DNA from: Phycisphaerales bacterium
GTDB taxonomy: Bacteria; Planctomycetota; Phycisphaerae; Phycisphaerales; UBA1924
Length of the DNA: 64,000 bases
Assembly (NCBI GenBank): GCA_029260295.1
Contig: JAJDDN010000005.1
Location: forward strand, 1 to 64,000
Direction: 5' to 3'
In this document: positions 52,807-61,689 of the stretch, piece after piece
How the letters are laid out: the number at the start of each line of letters is the position of its first letter
How positions within the stretch are numbered: the stretch's first letter is position 1
Position numbers and translations under genes: made by a program
Notes under the pieces: model-generated
The model's input: only the letters and a program-made list of their open reading frames with translations
Told to the model about the DNA's origin: nothing
The model's database searches: none

Positions 52807-53880
52807 GGTGGAATCTCCTCTTGCGATGCGGGTTCTGGTGAGAACCCGGGTGATGTGGATGAACTGTGAATGTGGTGAATGATAGCCAGCAGGGGCCCAG
52901 ACATATTCCGTACAAGCATATCGGTAATTGTGGATATGTGAAGTTTTTGGGGTGTGGAGTAGATGTGGGGTTGTATAGATATCATCGGTGTGGTATCATG
53001 GCGGCTCGCAGAGTGCGAACCGTCGATACGAACTTGGTCTGAACCAGTGGTTTCCACAGGATAAGCACCAGAGAGTCAACCCGATGGGGAGGACAAGCGA
53101 CTCTAGGCGGCTGATTATCGGTCGTCAAGTGATCCGAAGTTTCCCATATTATGGGGAAAACTGAGGAAAGAAAGCATCTGTTCGTAGGCTAGGACGGCCT
53201 ATGTTTCCCGGTCGATTATTTGGAGCCTTTGGGTTTCTGGAGATTGGCAGAACGGGACACGATCGAAGGATTGGTCGGGGACAACCTCTGAATGGTTCAT
53301 TTGGGTGTTCGCACTTTGCGGCCTGATCGAGCCAGGTAAGTTGTGGTCGGCACCTGACGCCGCCCGACAATTTGATGAATTTGTTCACAATTCGTACTAT
53401 AGAGGGAAACATTTTCCGCTCTGAGTGCGTAAGACATGGGACAGGCTTGTTTTAAGGCTTGTCCGGGGGCTCGTAAGAGTCTCAAAATGCCCAGCGTCGA
53501 CCACCCGCGGTCAGCAAGCACCATGAGTGCCTGACCCATCACCTCGACGAAACGGCACAAGGCTCCACACCGGATGTGGGGTGAGTAGTTTGTTCTCAGG
53601 ACGAATCGTTCTACCAGGTTTTTGATCTGGTATGGGCGAGACAATCAGGACTTTCGGTGAAAGAGATTCTTTGGTTTTGTATCAAAGTTTCCGGGATCCG
53701 TCAGGCTTGGTGTGGTGGGATCGGTGTCGACTTAGCAATGTGCTGGTTGGCTTCGATCGGTACATGAACCGGATCGGTGCGTTTGTATGACGGCTGATCT
53801 ACAACAACTGAACTTTCAACCGGTTGCAGGATCGGTTTGAATAGACCAATGCCGCTGCAGGAACGCAGCGAGGAGATCGC
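52807..53880. other. 1.07-kb gap before the sigma-factor gene
   Basis: No convincing protein gene is seen. Several hairpins lie on the plus strand: GGACAGGC...GCTTGTCC (53439-53464), TACCAG (53612-53617) with CTGGTA (53627-53632), and CTTTC (53651-53655) with GAAAG (53659-53663). It does not match RNase P RNA, tmRNA or SRP RNA as far as I can judge. It may be a long leader of the sigma gene or an unrecognised RNA. Confidence 0.45.
53372..53400 (+). promoter_or_regulatory. Candidate promoter for the sigma-factor gene
   Basis: TTGATG (53372-53377), a 17-base spacer and TACTAT (53395-53400). It would give a leader of about 475 bases before the ATG at 53881. Confidence 0.4.
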
Positions 53881-54942
53881 ATGACGCAGACATCACGAAC
53901 AACCCCGAGCCCTCTTGAGCAGATGCGACGACGACATCGCGTTGGAGTCTCACGGACCTCGACCCGTGCCGGTAAATCGACCCGGCAGCTTTCGCACGAA
54001 GACGAGCGGTTGCTGGCGACGATCATGCTCAAGGAGCAGGATTACATCGATTCAGAAGTTTTCTACGAAGAGGACGCCGAGCAGAATATTTATGAGGACG
54101 CGCCTGACATCATGAAGCCTGATACCACTTGGTATCACCCTGTGATGGACGACATCTCGTCGATCTCTCGGACGCGGACTGTGAAGTCCTCGCAGCAGGT
54201 GATTTTGACAGGTGCTGAGGAACGCGTTCTTTTCCACCAGTTCAACTACTCGCGTCACCGCGTGTGCAATCTCCAAAAAGAAGTGTGGGACCGCCCAGAC
54301 AAAAAGCCAACGCCAGAACAGGCGCATGAGCTTCTGATGTGGTACCGCAAGTCCGAACGGATCCGCGAGCAGATTGCTGAGACGAACCTTGCGCTCGTCC
54401 TTGCGATGGCCAAGCGGACCCGGATGAGCGAGGTTGACTTTGCGGATCTCGTATCCGAGGGCAACATGGCGCTCCTGCGTGCGGTTGATAAGTTTGATGC
54501 TGGGCGTGGGTTTAAGTTCTCGACATATGCTTGCCGGGCGATTCTCAAGGCGTTTAGTCGTCAGGGGATGAAGCTGAGCAAGTACCGTCAGCGGTTCCCG
54601 ACGGACTTTGATCCCAAGCTGGAGAAATCCAACTTCCTTGAGACCAAGCGTGCTGATTTCGAGAAGGATACTGCCTCGGAGGTCCGCGCGATTGTGCTGG
54701 CCAACCGGGCGGATCTCTCGGATGTGGAGCGTACGGTTCTTGAGCACCGCTTTGGTCTTGAGACCGGCGGGCACGAGAAGCCGATGACCCTTGAGCAGGT
54801 CGGGCAGATTATTGGTGTGACCAAGGAACGGGTCCGTCAGATCCAGAATAAGGCGATGGAAAAGATCCGGGTTGAGCTCGAATCGAACTTCTTGGGCACG
54901 ATCGAGGAAGAAAACAAACTCGAGACTGCCGGCTCTAAATAA
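53881..54942 (+). CDS. Sigma-70 family RNA polymerase sigma factor, atypical
   Basis: A 353-residue transcription initiation factor. Region 2 is clear: DLVSEGNMALLRAVDKFDAGRGFKFSTYA is split around residues 192-220, ending in CRAILKAFSRQ where primary sigma factors have WWIRQ-type residues. Region 4.2 is MTLEQVGQIIGVTKERVRQIQ (about 302-322). Only about 70 residues separate the two, so region 3 is reduced. The first 150 residues are acidic and not recognisable as region 1.2. These features argue for an alternative, not housekeeping, sigma factor. GAGGAG is 6 bases before the ATG. A terminator follows. Confidence 0.88.
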   Translation: MTQTSRTTPSPLEQMRRRHRVGVSRTSTRAGKSTRQLSHEDERLLATIMLKEQDYIDSEVFYEEDAEQNIYEDAPDIMKPDTTWYHPVMDDISSISRTRTVKSSQQVILTGAEERVLFHQFNYSRHRVCNLQKEVWDRPDKKPTPEQAHELLMWYRKSERIREQIAETNLALVLAMAKRTRMSEVDFADLVSEGNMALLRAVDKFDAGRGFKFSTYACRAILKAFSRQGMKLSKYRQRFPTDFDPKLEKSNFLETKRADFEKDTASEVRAIVLANRADLSDVERTVLEHRFGLETGGHEKPMTLEQVGQIIGVTKERVRQIQNKAMEKIRVELESNFLGTIEEENKLETAGSK

Positions 54943-55224
54943 TCAATCGCCCTCTGTATGAACAGTTGGGTGAGTACAAATCCGTTACATTCCTTCTCGC
55001 ACCTTCTCATTGAGGCGGCCCCGAACAGGGGCCGTCTTTTGTTTTGGCTAGTTTTTTAAAGAAGAGGAACAGGGCGGTGGTTTGGGCGAACAATTGGGCT
55101 CCTGATGCGGTTGACTCGCATATCCTTTACCCCTCCCCCCGAACACCCTTCTTTCCGGGATGCCTGATTGGCTGCTTGGAATACATATGTCCCCGACGAG
55201 GACTAGACGAGGAACTGAAACATC
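54943..55224. other. Gap between sigma gene and PilT-like gene
   Basis: Apart from the terminator at 55013-55045, I see no gene. A GAGGAAC Shine-Dalgarno precedes the start at 55225. Confidence 0.4.
55013..55045 (+). terminator. Rho-independent terminator after the sigma-factor gene
   Basis: GCGGCCCC and GGGGCCGT flank the loop GAACA, followed by CTTTTGTTTT. Confidence 0.85.
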
Positions 55225-56385
55225 ATGAGTGTGACTGATAGCCCAGCGAGTACTGCATCTGCGGGTCATGTTGACCTTGACCCGACCGCCGGTAAGAACC
55301 ACGATCCGCACGCGACGCGTTGGGGGGACTTCCTCAAGGCAACGATCAAGTTTGAGGCGTCTGACCTGATTATGAAATCGGAGCAGAAGCCCAAGATCCG
55401 CATGCGTGGGTTGCTCAAGGCACTCGATGTTGAGAAGGTAACCGCCGAAGAGTTCTTCAACATCGCCAAGCACATCCTGACCGAGGAGCAGATGAAGGAC
55501 CTGCACAAGTTTGGGTCTGTTGACTTTGCGTACAACTACGATTCGAACCATCGGTTCCGTGTGAATCTCTTTCAGGCACGCGGGACGCTGTCTGTGGCGG
55601 CGAGAAACATTACCTCGGAGATCCTGCCGTTTGAGGGTTTGTATTTGCCGGAGATTATGTCTGACATCGCTCTGCAGCCTCAGGGGATTGTGCTGCTGTG
55701 TGGTGTGACTGGTTCGGGTAAATCAACGACCATTGCTTCGATGCTTGACTATGTCAACGCCCGCAAGAGCGTGCACATCCTGACGCTCGAAGATCCGATT
55801 GAATACATCTTTGAGGATCGCAAGGCGACGATCAACCAGCGTGAGATCGGGCTTGATTGTCTGGACTTCAAGACCGGGCTGCGTGCTTTGGTGCGTGAGA
55901 ATCCGGATATTGTGCTGATTGGTGAGATGCGTGACCAGGAGACCTTTGAGGCGGCGTTGCACGCGGCGGAGACGGGTCACCTTGTCTATGGGACGATCCA
56001 CGCATCGAGCACGACCCAGACATTTAGCCGTATTTATGGGCTGTTCCCGGCCGAGGAGGTCGAGCAGGTCCGCAAGATCCTGGCGTACCAGATGCGGGCG
56101 TTTGTGTATCAAAAGCTGCTCCCGACACTCCACGAGAAGATCTACCGGATCCCGGCACTCGAGATCCTGATCAATAATGGAGTGGTTGCGAAATACATCC
56201 TCGATGAACGCGAGGGCGATATCCGCGAGATCATCAACTCGATCGAGGCTCAGCAGCAGGGGATGATTGATTTCAATGATTCGCTGGTGAAACTGGTTGA
56301 GGACGAGTACATCCACATGCGGACGGCTCTTGAGGCCTCCCCGAATGTCGATGAACTCCAGATGAAACTCAAAAAATTCAACTAA
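55225..56385 (+). CDS. pilT: PilT-like type IV pilus retraction ATPase
   Basis: A 386-residue hexameric secretion ATPase of the PilT branch. Walker A GVTGSGKST (about 160), Asp box LTLEDPIEYIF (about 189), Walker B NPDIVLIGEMRDQET (about 227) and the His box TGHLVYGTIHASS (about 249) are intact. The N-terminal 30 residues are a low-complexity addition. PilT depolymerises type IV pili; related ATPases drive secretion, and no other pilus gene except the pseudo-ATPase downstream is here. After the stop lies a C-rich run, three units of ACCCCCC(C), from 56387. Confidence 0.9.
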   Translation: MSVTDSPASTASAGHVDLDPTAGKNHDPHATRWGDFLKATIKFEASDLIMKSEQKPKIRMRGLLKALDVEKVTAEEFFNIAKHILTEEQMKDLHKFGSVDFAYNYDSNHRFRVNLFQARGTLSVAARNITSEILPFEGLYLPEIMSDIALQPQGIVLLCGVTGSGKSTTIASMLDYVNARKSVHILTLEDPIEYIFEDRKATINQREIGLDCLDFKTGLRALVRENPDIVLIGEMRDQETFEAALHAAETGHLVYGTIHASSTTQTFSRIYGLFPAEEVEQVRKILAYQMRAFVYQKLLPTLHEKIYRIPALEILINNGVVAKYILDEREGDIREIINSIEAQQQGMIDFNDSLVKLVEDEYIHMRTALEASPNVDELQMKLKKFN

Positions 56386-56574
56386 CCCCCCCACCCCCCC
56401 ACCCCCCAAAGTGTTTGCCAAGGACGGTTTTTGTGGGTTCTTGGAGATGGCTTTGGGGCGTGCTTTGACGGGTCATGGAGCCATGGCCCCCCTATGATGA
56501 TCGATCCTGTTTGGACGCTGATCCTGCGGGTATTTGATTGAGAATGACCTACCACCCCCGAGAGGGTTTGCACT

Positions 56575-58299
56575 ATGTCGATTGTGATTGCTTCTGTCCC
56601 CACGGTGACCCTAGCGGCTGATGCGTTTATGCTGATGTCGATCTGGAAGCCGATCGTGTTGTTTGTGCCTTTTGTCGCTTGGGCGTGGATGATCTCGACG
56701 CATCTTGACAAGCACGCCCAGCGGTTCTTTCTCGGGCAAGAGAAATGGAATGCGATCCATCTTGGGTTTGGTGTTGTAGCACTTGCGCTCGTTGTGTTTC
56801 TGCCGGTGGGCGGGATCGCGGGATTCGGGGCGGCGCTGCTTGGGGTCGTGACCCTGCTTGGGCTCGACATCCTGATCTTTGTTTCGGTGACCAATAAGGA
56901 CGAGCGGGTGCCTAAGTCGCAGCAGCTGAACATCAGTGTGAAGGATATGTCAGAGTCACGGGACGCTAAGAAGGCGGCCAAGCTGATTGGATCATCTGAG
57001 CTGACGATTGTTGGTGCCAATAAGATGACTGTTCAGCCACCGGCAAAGGATACGCCTGAGCTGGGTTTCCGGGTCGCGGCTGAGCAAGTTGTGATCAAGG
57101 GGTACGAGGCCCATGCGAGCCAGATTGATCTTCTGCCTGCGAACGAGAGCACTTACGCGGCTTCGTTCTTGGTCGATGGCGTCCGGCAGGCGGGCGATCC
57201 GATCGCGGCGGCCGACGCGGTTCAAATGATCGATTTCTGGAAAAAAGCAGCCGGGCTCGATACCAATGATCGCAGACGGAAGCTTTCGGGCGAGGTATCA
57301 ATCTCTGGAGAGATGCTCAGCGGGGCGACGCTGAAGCTTGATACATCGGGGTCCAAGAGCGGGATGCGTTTATCGCTTGTGTTCAACCCTGCCGATGCTG
57401 TGCGGCGGAAGGCCGACAATCTTGGATTGCTTGAGCCTCAGTTCGATATGATCAAGAACTGGGCGACAGAGCTCGAATCTGTGGGCGGGGTGGTGCTTCT
57501 GAGTGCTCCTGCGGATAATGGTCGGACGACGATGTCGTACTCGATTATGAAGCTCCATGACGCGTATACATCGAATATCCAATCGATCGAGTACGAGATC
57601 GAGGATGCCTTGGAGGGGATCAAGCAGATTGTTTGGGACTCGAGCGCCGATGGGCCTGACTTTGCGACGACGACACGCTCGACGCTCCGTCGTGATCCTG
57701 ACATCGTGACGCTGTGCGATCTGCCTGATGTTGAGACGGCTCAGAATATCGCCAACTCTGATCTTGAGCGGACACGGGTGTACCTGTGCCTGCGGACGGA
57801 TTCGGCGCTCAAATCAGTCCAGACCTATGTACAAGCGGTCGGCGACCCCAAGCTGGCGGCCAAGGGGCTGCGTGGCGTGGTGGCGTGCAAGCTTGTGCGT
57901 GTGCTGTGCGGCAACTGCAAGGTTCCTTACCAGCCGACTCCGGACATGCTCAAGAAGCTTGGGCTTCCTGAGGGCAAGGTCGGGGAGCTCTTTAAGAAGG
58001 GCGGGCAGGTGCTTGTCCGGAACAAGCCTGAGGTTTGCAGCGTATGTAGCGGGGTCGGATACTCCGGACAGACGGGCTGCTTCGGGGTCTTTGAGCTTGG
58101 CAAAGAAGAGAAACAACTGATTATCGAGGGCGACTGGAACGGATTGCGTTCGGTCATGCGGAAAGCCGGGATGCCGAGTATTCAGCAGTCTGCGTTGCGG
58201 AAGGCCGTGATGGGCATTACGAGTATTGAAGAGGTGACACGGATCACCGCCCCTGCTAAATCCAAATCGACCGCAAAGAAATCCAAGGCCAAGGCGTAG
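56575..58299 (+). CDS. Membrane-anchored GspE/PilB-like protein with degenerate ATPase motifs
   Basis: A 574-residue protein. Two or three hydrophobic segments (about 18-38, 63-82, 85-105) precede a GspE/PilB-like part from about 140. The P-loop position reads SAPADNGRTTM (about 311): the Walker Lys is replaced by Arg and the Gly pattern is broken. The Walker B position, DPDIVTLCDLPDVETA (about 373), has lost the catalytic Glu. The tetracysteine zinc site of GspE is kept (CGNC about 450, CSVCSGVGYSGQTGC about 488). It is probably a non-hydrolysing structural or regulatory paralogue of the adjacent ATPase (inference). Confidence 0.78.
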   Translation: MSIVIASVPTVTLAADAFMLMSIWKPIVLFVPFVAWAWMISTHLDKHAQRFFLGQEKWNAIHLGFGVVALALVVFLPVGGIAGFGAALLGVVTLLGLDILIFVSVTNKDERVPKSQQLNISVKDMSESRDAKKAAKLIGSSELTIVGANKMTVQPPAKDTPELGFRVAAEQVVIKGYEAHASQIDLLPANESTYAASFLVDGVRQAGDPIAAADAVQMIDFWKKAAGLDTNDRRRKLSGEVSISGEMLSGATLKLDTSGSKSGMRLSLVFNPADAVRRKADNLGLLEPQFDMIKNWATELESVGGVVLLSAPADNGRTTMSYSIMKLHDAYTSNIQSIEYEIEDALEGIKQIVWDSSADGPDFATTTRSTLRRDPDIVTLCDLPDVETAQNIANSDLERTRVYLCLRTDSALKSVQTYVQAVGDPKLAAKGLRGVVACKLVRVLCGNCKVPYQPTPDMLKKLGLPEGKVGELFKKGGQVLVRNKPEVCSVCSGVGYSGQTGCFGVFELGKEEKQLIIEGDWNGLRSVMRKAGMPSIQQSALRKAVMGITSIEEVTRITAPAKSKSTAKKSKAKA

Positions 58300-58354
58300 A
58301 TTAGAAATCAGTATCGCTGCCTATAGAGACCTCATCTGACGGAGCTTCCTCAAA

Positions 58355-60121
58355 ATGTTTATGAATCTAATCGTTATCGTCTTTGTGCTCGGGATTGCCT
58401 ACACCTGGACGGTCCGTGGCGTCTTTAACTCGATGATCCATGCGATGTGTGTATTTTTCGCTGGCGCGATCGCCTTTGCGGTGTGGGAGCCTTTGGCGAT
58501 AACACTGCTGGGGGCGAGTGATTCGGCTCTTGTCGAAGGGATGTCCTGGGGCGTATCGCTGATTGTGCCATTCTTGGTGATGACGCTTATTTTCCGGATC
58601 GCGACCGACAAGATCCTGAAGGCAAACATCAAATCCGCGAAAGCTTTGGACTACGGCGGTGCAGCGGTCTTTGGGCTTATGTCGAGTGTAATCACCGCTG
58701 GTGTTCTGGTCATCGGGATCGGATACATGCGTTTGCCATCGACTTTCCTTGGGTACCAGCCTGTCTGGTACGCGGAGGACCGGTCCGGTGCGGGATCGCT
58801 CGTCGAGAACGACAAGCTTTGGTTCCCGGTCGATTCGATCACCGCGATGGTGTACAAGAATCTTTCTACGGGGTCGATGAGCTCCATAGAATCGCTCAAC
58901 ACATGGTACCCCGATCTGACGCTCACGGGTTTTTCTGCACGGATCAATCCCGGCAATGGCTCGGCCCGGAACGCGATTACTGATGAAGCGTTCAGCGTGC
59001 TCTCTTCATATATCGTTGGCAATACCAATGGATCAACCGAGAAGGATCAGACTATTGGTGAGCAGGGGTACATGACCCTGAATGGAAAGAATGCCAACTC
59101 CTTGGCAGGGTACCTGGCGGGGTATGTCGTAGAGTTTGGCCCAAAGGCCAAGGAGAGGGGCGAGAAGGGCGGGCAGGTCGTGATTTCCAATGGCCAGGTC
59201 CGCCTGCTTACCGAGCACAAGGACGGCTCAACGCACACCATCTTCCCGCTCGCGACGATCTCTGAATCCAGCACGCAGGGGCAGTATGGGCGATGGGAGT
59301 TCGATGGGAAAGAGGTGTTTATCACTTCGATTGGTGGCAAGTCACGGGTGCAGATGGGATTTGAGTTCTTTGTGCCTGCTGACGAGACGCCGTTGGCTTT
59401 GTATATGAAGAATATTCGTGTGCCTGTGAGTTCGGTTGGTGAACCCAAAGAGTTCAAGAGTGCATCAGATCGGAACAAACAGATCCCCACCGGGGCGTTG
59501 CTCACCGGGGAACGCGTCCAGCGGAACTTTGACTTGTCCGAGGCTGTGGTTATTGATCCCAATGATTCATCGGGACGGGATGCCAGGTTCAGCGATTCGA
59601 TCGGCACCGTAATGAGCATACAGCTTGCTAAGCCTCGCGGGCTTGGGGTTAATGGTGACAACCTGATTACATCGGGCAAAGCGAAGTTTGATCTGGCCCT
59701 TGAGGTCGGACGAAAGAATGCACCGCAGGGCAAGAAGCTTCGCGTTGAAAAGTTCTGGTTTGGCAAAGGGCTTTCGATGGTGCAGGTGAAGATTGGTTCA
59801 GATGCGGCCGGGGGGCTGTTGTCTGAGGCGGCCAAGATCGCTTCGGGTGACGAGCCGTTTATCCTGGTTGATACCAAGGGCGACGAGTATGAAGCTGTTG
59901 GGTATGTCTTTGAAGACAGCTCTTCGAATATATTCGAGATCCGCTACACCCCTGGCTCAACACTCAACGGACAGGACGAGAGTGGGTTCCCGCAGATTTC
60001 ACGATCCAAAGATGGACAGAACTTGTCGCTCATCTTCCTGATCACCACGAGGGTAGAGATCCAATACTTTACGATCGGGGATGTGGTATTGCTCCACTTT
60101 GAACCTGGGCTTTCTAAGTAA
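58355..60121 (+). CDS. Membrane protein with CvpA-like N-terminus and large extracytoplasmic domain
   Basis: A 588-residue protein. The first 130 residues form four membrane segments in a CvpA/colicin V production-like layout (NLIVIVFVLGIAYTWTVRGV, about 4-23; others near 30-50, 65-88 and 106-127). About 450 residues follow without a motif I recognise, Ser/Gly/Asp-rich and beta-strand-like, presumably outside the cytoplasm. It starts 55 bp after the GspE-like gene and may share its transcript. Its function is unknown. A terminator follows. Confidence 0.7.
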   Translation: MFMNLIVIVFVLGIAYTWTVRGVFNSMIHAMCVFFAGAIAFAVWEPLAITLLGASDSALVEGMSWGVSLIVPFLVMTLIFRIATDKILKANIKSAKALDYGGAAVFGLMSSVITAGVLVIGIGYMRLPSTFLGYQPVWYAEDRSGAGSLVENDKLWFPVDSITAMVYKNLSTGSMSSIESLNTWYPDLTLTGFSARINPGNGSARNAITDEAFSVLSSYIVGNTNGSTEKDQTIGEQGYMTLNGKNANSLAGYLAGYVVEFGPKAKERGEKGGQVVISNGQVRLLTEHKDGSTHTIFPLATISESSTQGQYGRWEFDGKEVFITSIGGKSRVQMGFEFFVPADETPLALYMKNIRVPVSSVGEPKEFKSASDRNKQIPTGALLTGERVQRNFDLSEAVVIDPNDSSGRDARFSDSIGTVMSIQLAKPRGLGVNGDNLITSGKAKFDLALEVGRKNAPQGKKLRVEKFWFGKGLSMVQVKIGSDAAGGLLSEAAKIASGDEPFILVDTKGDEYEAVGYVFEDSSSNIFEIRYTPGSTLNGQDESGFPQISRSKDGQNLSLIFLITTRVEIQYFTIGDVVLLHFEPGLSK

Positions 60122-60167
60122 GCGACCCGGTTGCCCGGATCGTTGAAACGCACTTTAAACTCAACTG

Positions 60168-60193
60168 ACACCCGCGATGTGGGTGTTTTTTTG
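60168..60193 (+). terminator. Rho-independent terminator, plus strand
   Basis: ACACCC (60168-60173) and GGGTGT (60181-60186), then a run of T. Back to back with the rplI terminator. Confidence 0.85.
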
Positions 60194-60200
60194 TGTATTG

Positions 60201-60231
60201 AAAAAGGCCCACCGACAAACGATGGGCCTTT
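60201..60231 (-). terminator. Rho-independent terminator of rplI
   Basis: AAAGGCCCA (60203-60211) and TGGGCCTTT (60223-60231) form a 9-bp stem; on the minus strand TTTTT follows. Confidence 0.88.
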
Positions 60232-60256
60232 GCGAGATCGAGTGGATTCTTTGTGA

Positions 60257-60832
60257 TTATTCGGCTGGAGCGGTTTCTTCAGCTGGCTTCTCGGCTGCTG
60301 GTTTCTTCTTTTCCTTGATGATCAGTTCGCCCTCGTTGTCGAACTCCATTTCTTCTTCGCCGTCTTCTTCGATGTGGCGGTCGGCCACAACCCAGAGCTT
60401 GACATGGGCTTCGAGGTCTGAGTCGACCTTGACGAGGATGTCGAAGGAGTCAACGCGTTTGATAGCGACCGGGAGGCGGACTTCGCGTGGGGAGACGGCG
60501 AAGCCGACTTCTTTGAGTGCCGAAGCGATGTCCTGCTGGGTGACTGAGCCGTAGAGGTGGCCTTGGTCGTTGCAGGCACGGTCCATGGTGAGTTCCTGAC
60601 CATCGAGCTTGTTGATCATGGTCTCACGCTCGCTGCGGATTGCGGCGACATCCTTCTCGGCCTGAGCGCGACGCTCGGAGAGTGATGCGATCAGCTCATC
60701 GGAGGGAGTTGTTGCGTACTGGAATGGGAGGAGGTAGTTGCGTGCGTAGCCAACTTTGACATTGACGACATCGCCGACGATCCCGAGGGAATCGACATTT
60801 TCGGTGAGGAGGAGTTTGACTGATTTGGACAT
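60257..60832 (-). CDS. rplI: 50S ribosomal protein bL9
   Basis: Binds 23S rRNA through its N-domain and reaches toward the neighbouring ribosome. The 191 residues show the classic N-domain (LLLTENVDSLGIVGDVVNVK, then GYARNYLLPFQYA, about 8-42), a long connecting helix and the C-domain (LYGSVTQQDIASALKE, about 92). The C-terminus extends about 40 residues past the usual 150, ending in a Lys/Glu/Ala tail. AGGAAC precedes the ATG. Last gene of the rpsF-ssb-rplI group. Confidence 0.95.
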   Translation of the reverse strand: MSKSVKLLLTENVDSLGIVGDVVNVKVGYARNYLLPFQYATTPSDELIASLSERRAQAEKDVAAIRSERETMINKLDGQELTMDRACNDQGHLYGSVTQQDIASALKEVGFAVSPREVRLPVAIKRVDSFDILVKVDSDLEAHVKLWVVADRHIEEDGEEEMEFDNEGELIIKEKKKPAAEKPAEETAPAE

Positions 60833-60877
60833 TGGTATGTTCCTTTCGCTGTCCTGACCGTCCCGAGTAATCAGCTC

Positions 60878-60942
60878 AGGAGCGGAGAGTTGAGGAGACC
60901 CTCACGGCGAGGATCCCCAACAAAGGTCTCTAGCCGGCTCCT
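60878..60942 (-). promoter_or_regulatory. Nested inverted repeats in the rplI leader
   Basis: AGGAGC (60878-60883) pairs with GCTCCT (60937-60942), and inside it GAGACC (60895-60900) pairs with GGTCTC (60925-60930). The long stem-loop lies between the ssb terminator and rplI and could be a structured leader. Confidence 0.35.
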
Positions 60943-61004
60943 AAGAACCGGGCAGAGGGTCTGGAGTGTAGGTCGTAAGTGCCCAAAGGGGAGAGCTTTG
61001 GCAT

Positions 61005-61035
61005 GAAAAATCCCACGGCTTTGAGCCATGGGATT
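61005..61035 (-). terminator. Rho-independent terminator of ssb
   Basis: AATCCCACGGCT (61009-61020), loop TTG, AGCCATGGGATT (61024-61035); on the minus strand the stem runs into TTTTT. Confidence 0.88.
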
Positions 61036-61080
61036 GGTGAATTCTTATCAGAACCCGATCAAGCGGGTCATAAGAGTAGT

Positions 61081-61539
61081 TTAGAACGGGATGTCATCGT
61101 GGTTGATGGCGGGGGCACTGCCTCCACCACTGCTGCTATCGCCTCCGCCGCCTGCACCGGAGCGGGCGTAGTTTCCGCCTCCGCCGCCGCCTGCGCCTTG
61201 GTTGCCGCCGCCGGAGTCGATGAACTGGAAGTTATCGACGACAACGGAGAGTTTGGAGCGTTTGCCGCCGCCGTTTTTGTCTTCCCATGAATCGAACTTG
61301 AGTCGGCCTTCGATGAAGACAGGCTTGCCTCTGCCGAGGTACTGGGCCATCACTTCGGCGGTGCGGCCCCAGCATTCGCAGTCGATGAAGGCGACTTCTT
61401 CGCGTTGTTCGCCGGACTGGGTTTTGTACTTGCGGTTGACGGCAAGACCGAAGTTGCCGACGCTCGTTGAGCCGGCGGGGCGGATCTCGATGTCGCGTGT
61501 GAGATTGCCCATGAGCATGACTTTGTTGAAACTGGCCAT
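61081..61539 (-). CDS. ssb: Single-stranded DNA-binding protein
   Basis: Coats single-stranded DNA during replication and repair. The OB fold covers about residues 1-108 (MASFNKVMLMGNLTRDIEI, VAFIDCECWGRTAEVMAQYL, GRGKPVFIEGRLKFDSWED). A Gly-rich linker and the conserved acidic tip HDDIPF follow, the docking peptide for SSB partner proteins. 152 residues is a usual length. It has its own TATACT box and terminator, so it can be expressed separately from rpsF. Confidence 0.96.
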   Translation of the reverse strand: MASFNKVMLMGNLTRDIEIRPAGSTSVGNFGLAVNRKYKTQSGEQREEVAFIDCECWGRTAEVMAQYLGRGKPVFIEGRLKFDSWEDKNGGGKRSKLSVVVDNFQFIDSGGGNQGAGGGGGGNYARSGAGGGGDSSSGGGSAPAINHDDIPF

Positions 61540-61609
61540 TGTTGTTCTCCTTTAATTATGTTGCGTGCCGTAAGTTGTGTGACTTTTCGTAAGAGACACA
61601 GACGGGGTC

Positions 61610-61615
61610 AGTATA
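61610..61615 (-). promoter_or_regulatory. Candidate -10 box for ssb
   Basis: TATACT on the minus strand, about 70 bases before the ssb start; unlike other TATACT boxes here it leaves room for a normal leader. Confidence 0.4.
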
Positions 61616-61621
61616 TCACAA

Positions 61622-61653
61622 CCGCCCGACCCAGAATTGACTGGATCGGGCGG
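61622..61653 (-). terminator. Hairpin between rpsF and ssb
   Basis: CCGCCCGA (61622-61629) pairs with TCGGGCGG (61646-61653), and CCAG (61631-61634) with CTGG (61641-61644). The stem is strong but has no proper T-run, so it may attenuate rather than stop transcription. Confidence 0.5.
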
Positions 61654-61689
61654 CTGGTTGAAATCGTCTTCAAATCCCTGTTTGAGGGA

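Noticed and set aside
53297..53644. 115-residue minus-strand frame in the gap before the sigma gene
   Set aside because: No recognisable domain, no Shine-Dalgarno, and composition unlike neighbouring genes. I cannot exclude it fully.
56386..56408. C-rich run after pilT as a phase-variable tract
   Set aside because: It is three short C runs separated by A and lies after the stop codon, far from a promoter or frame it could switch.
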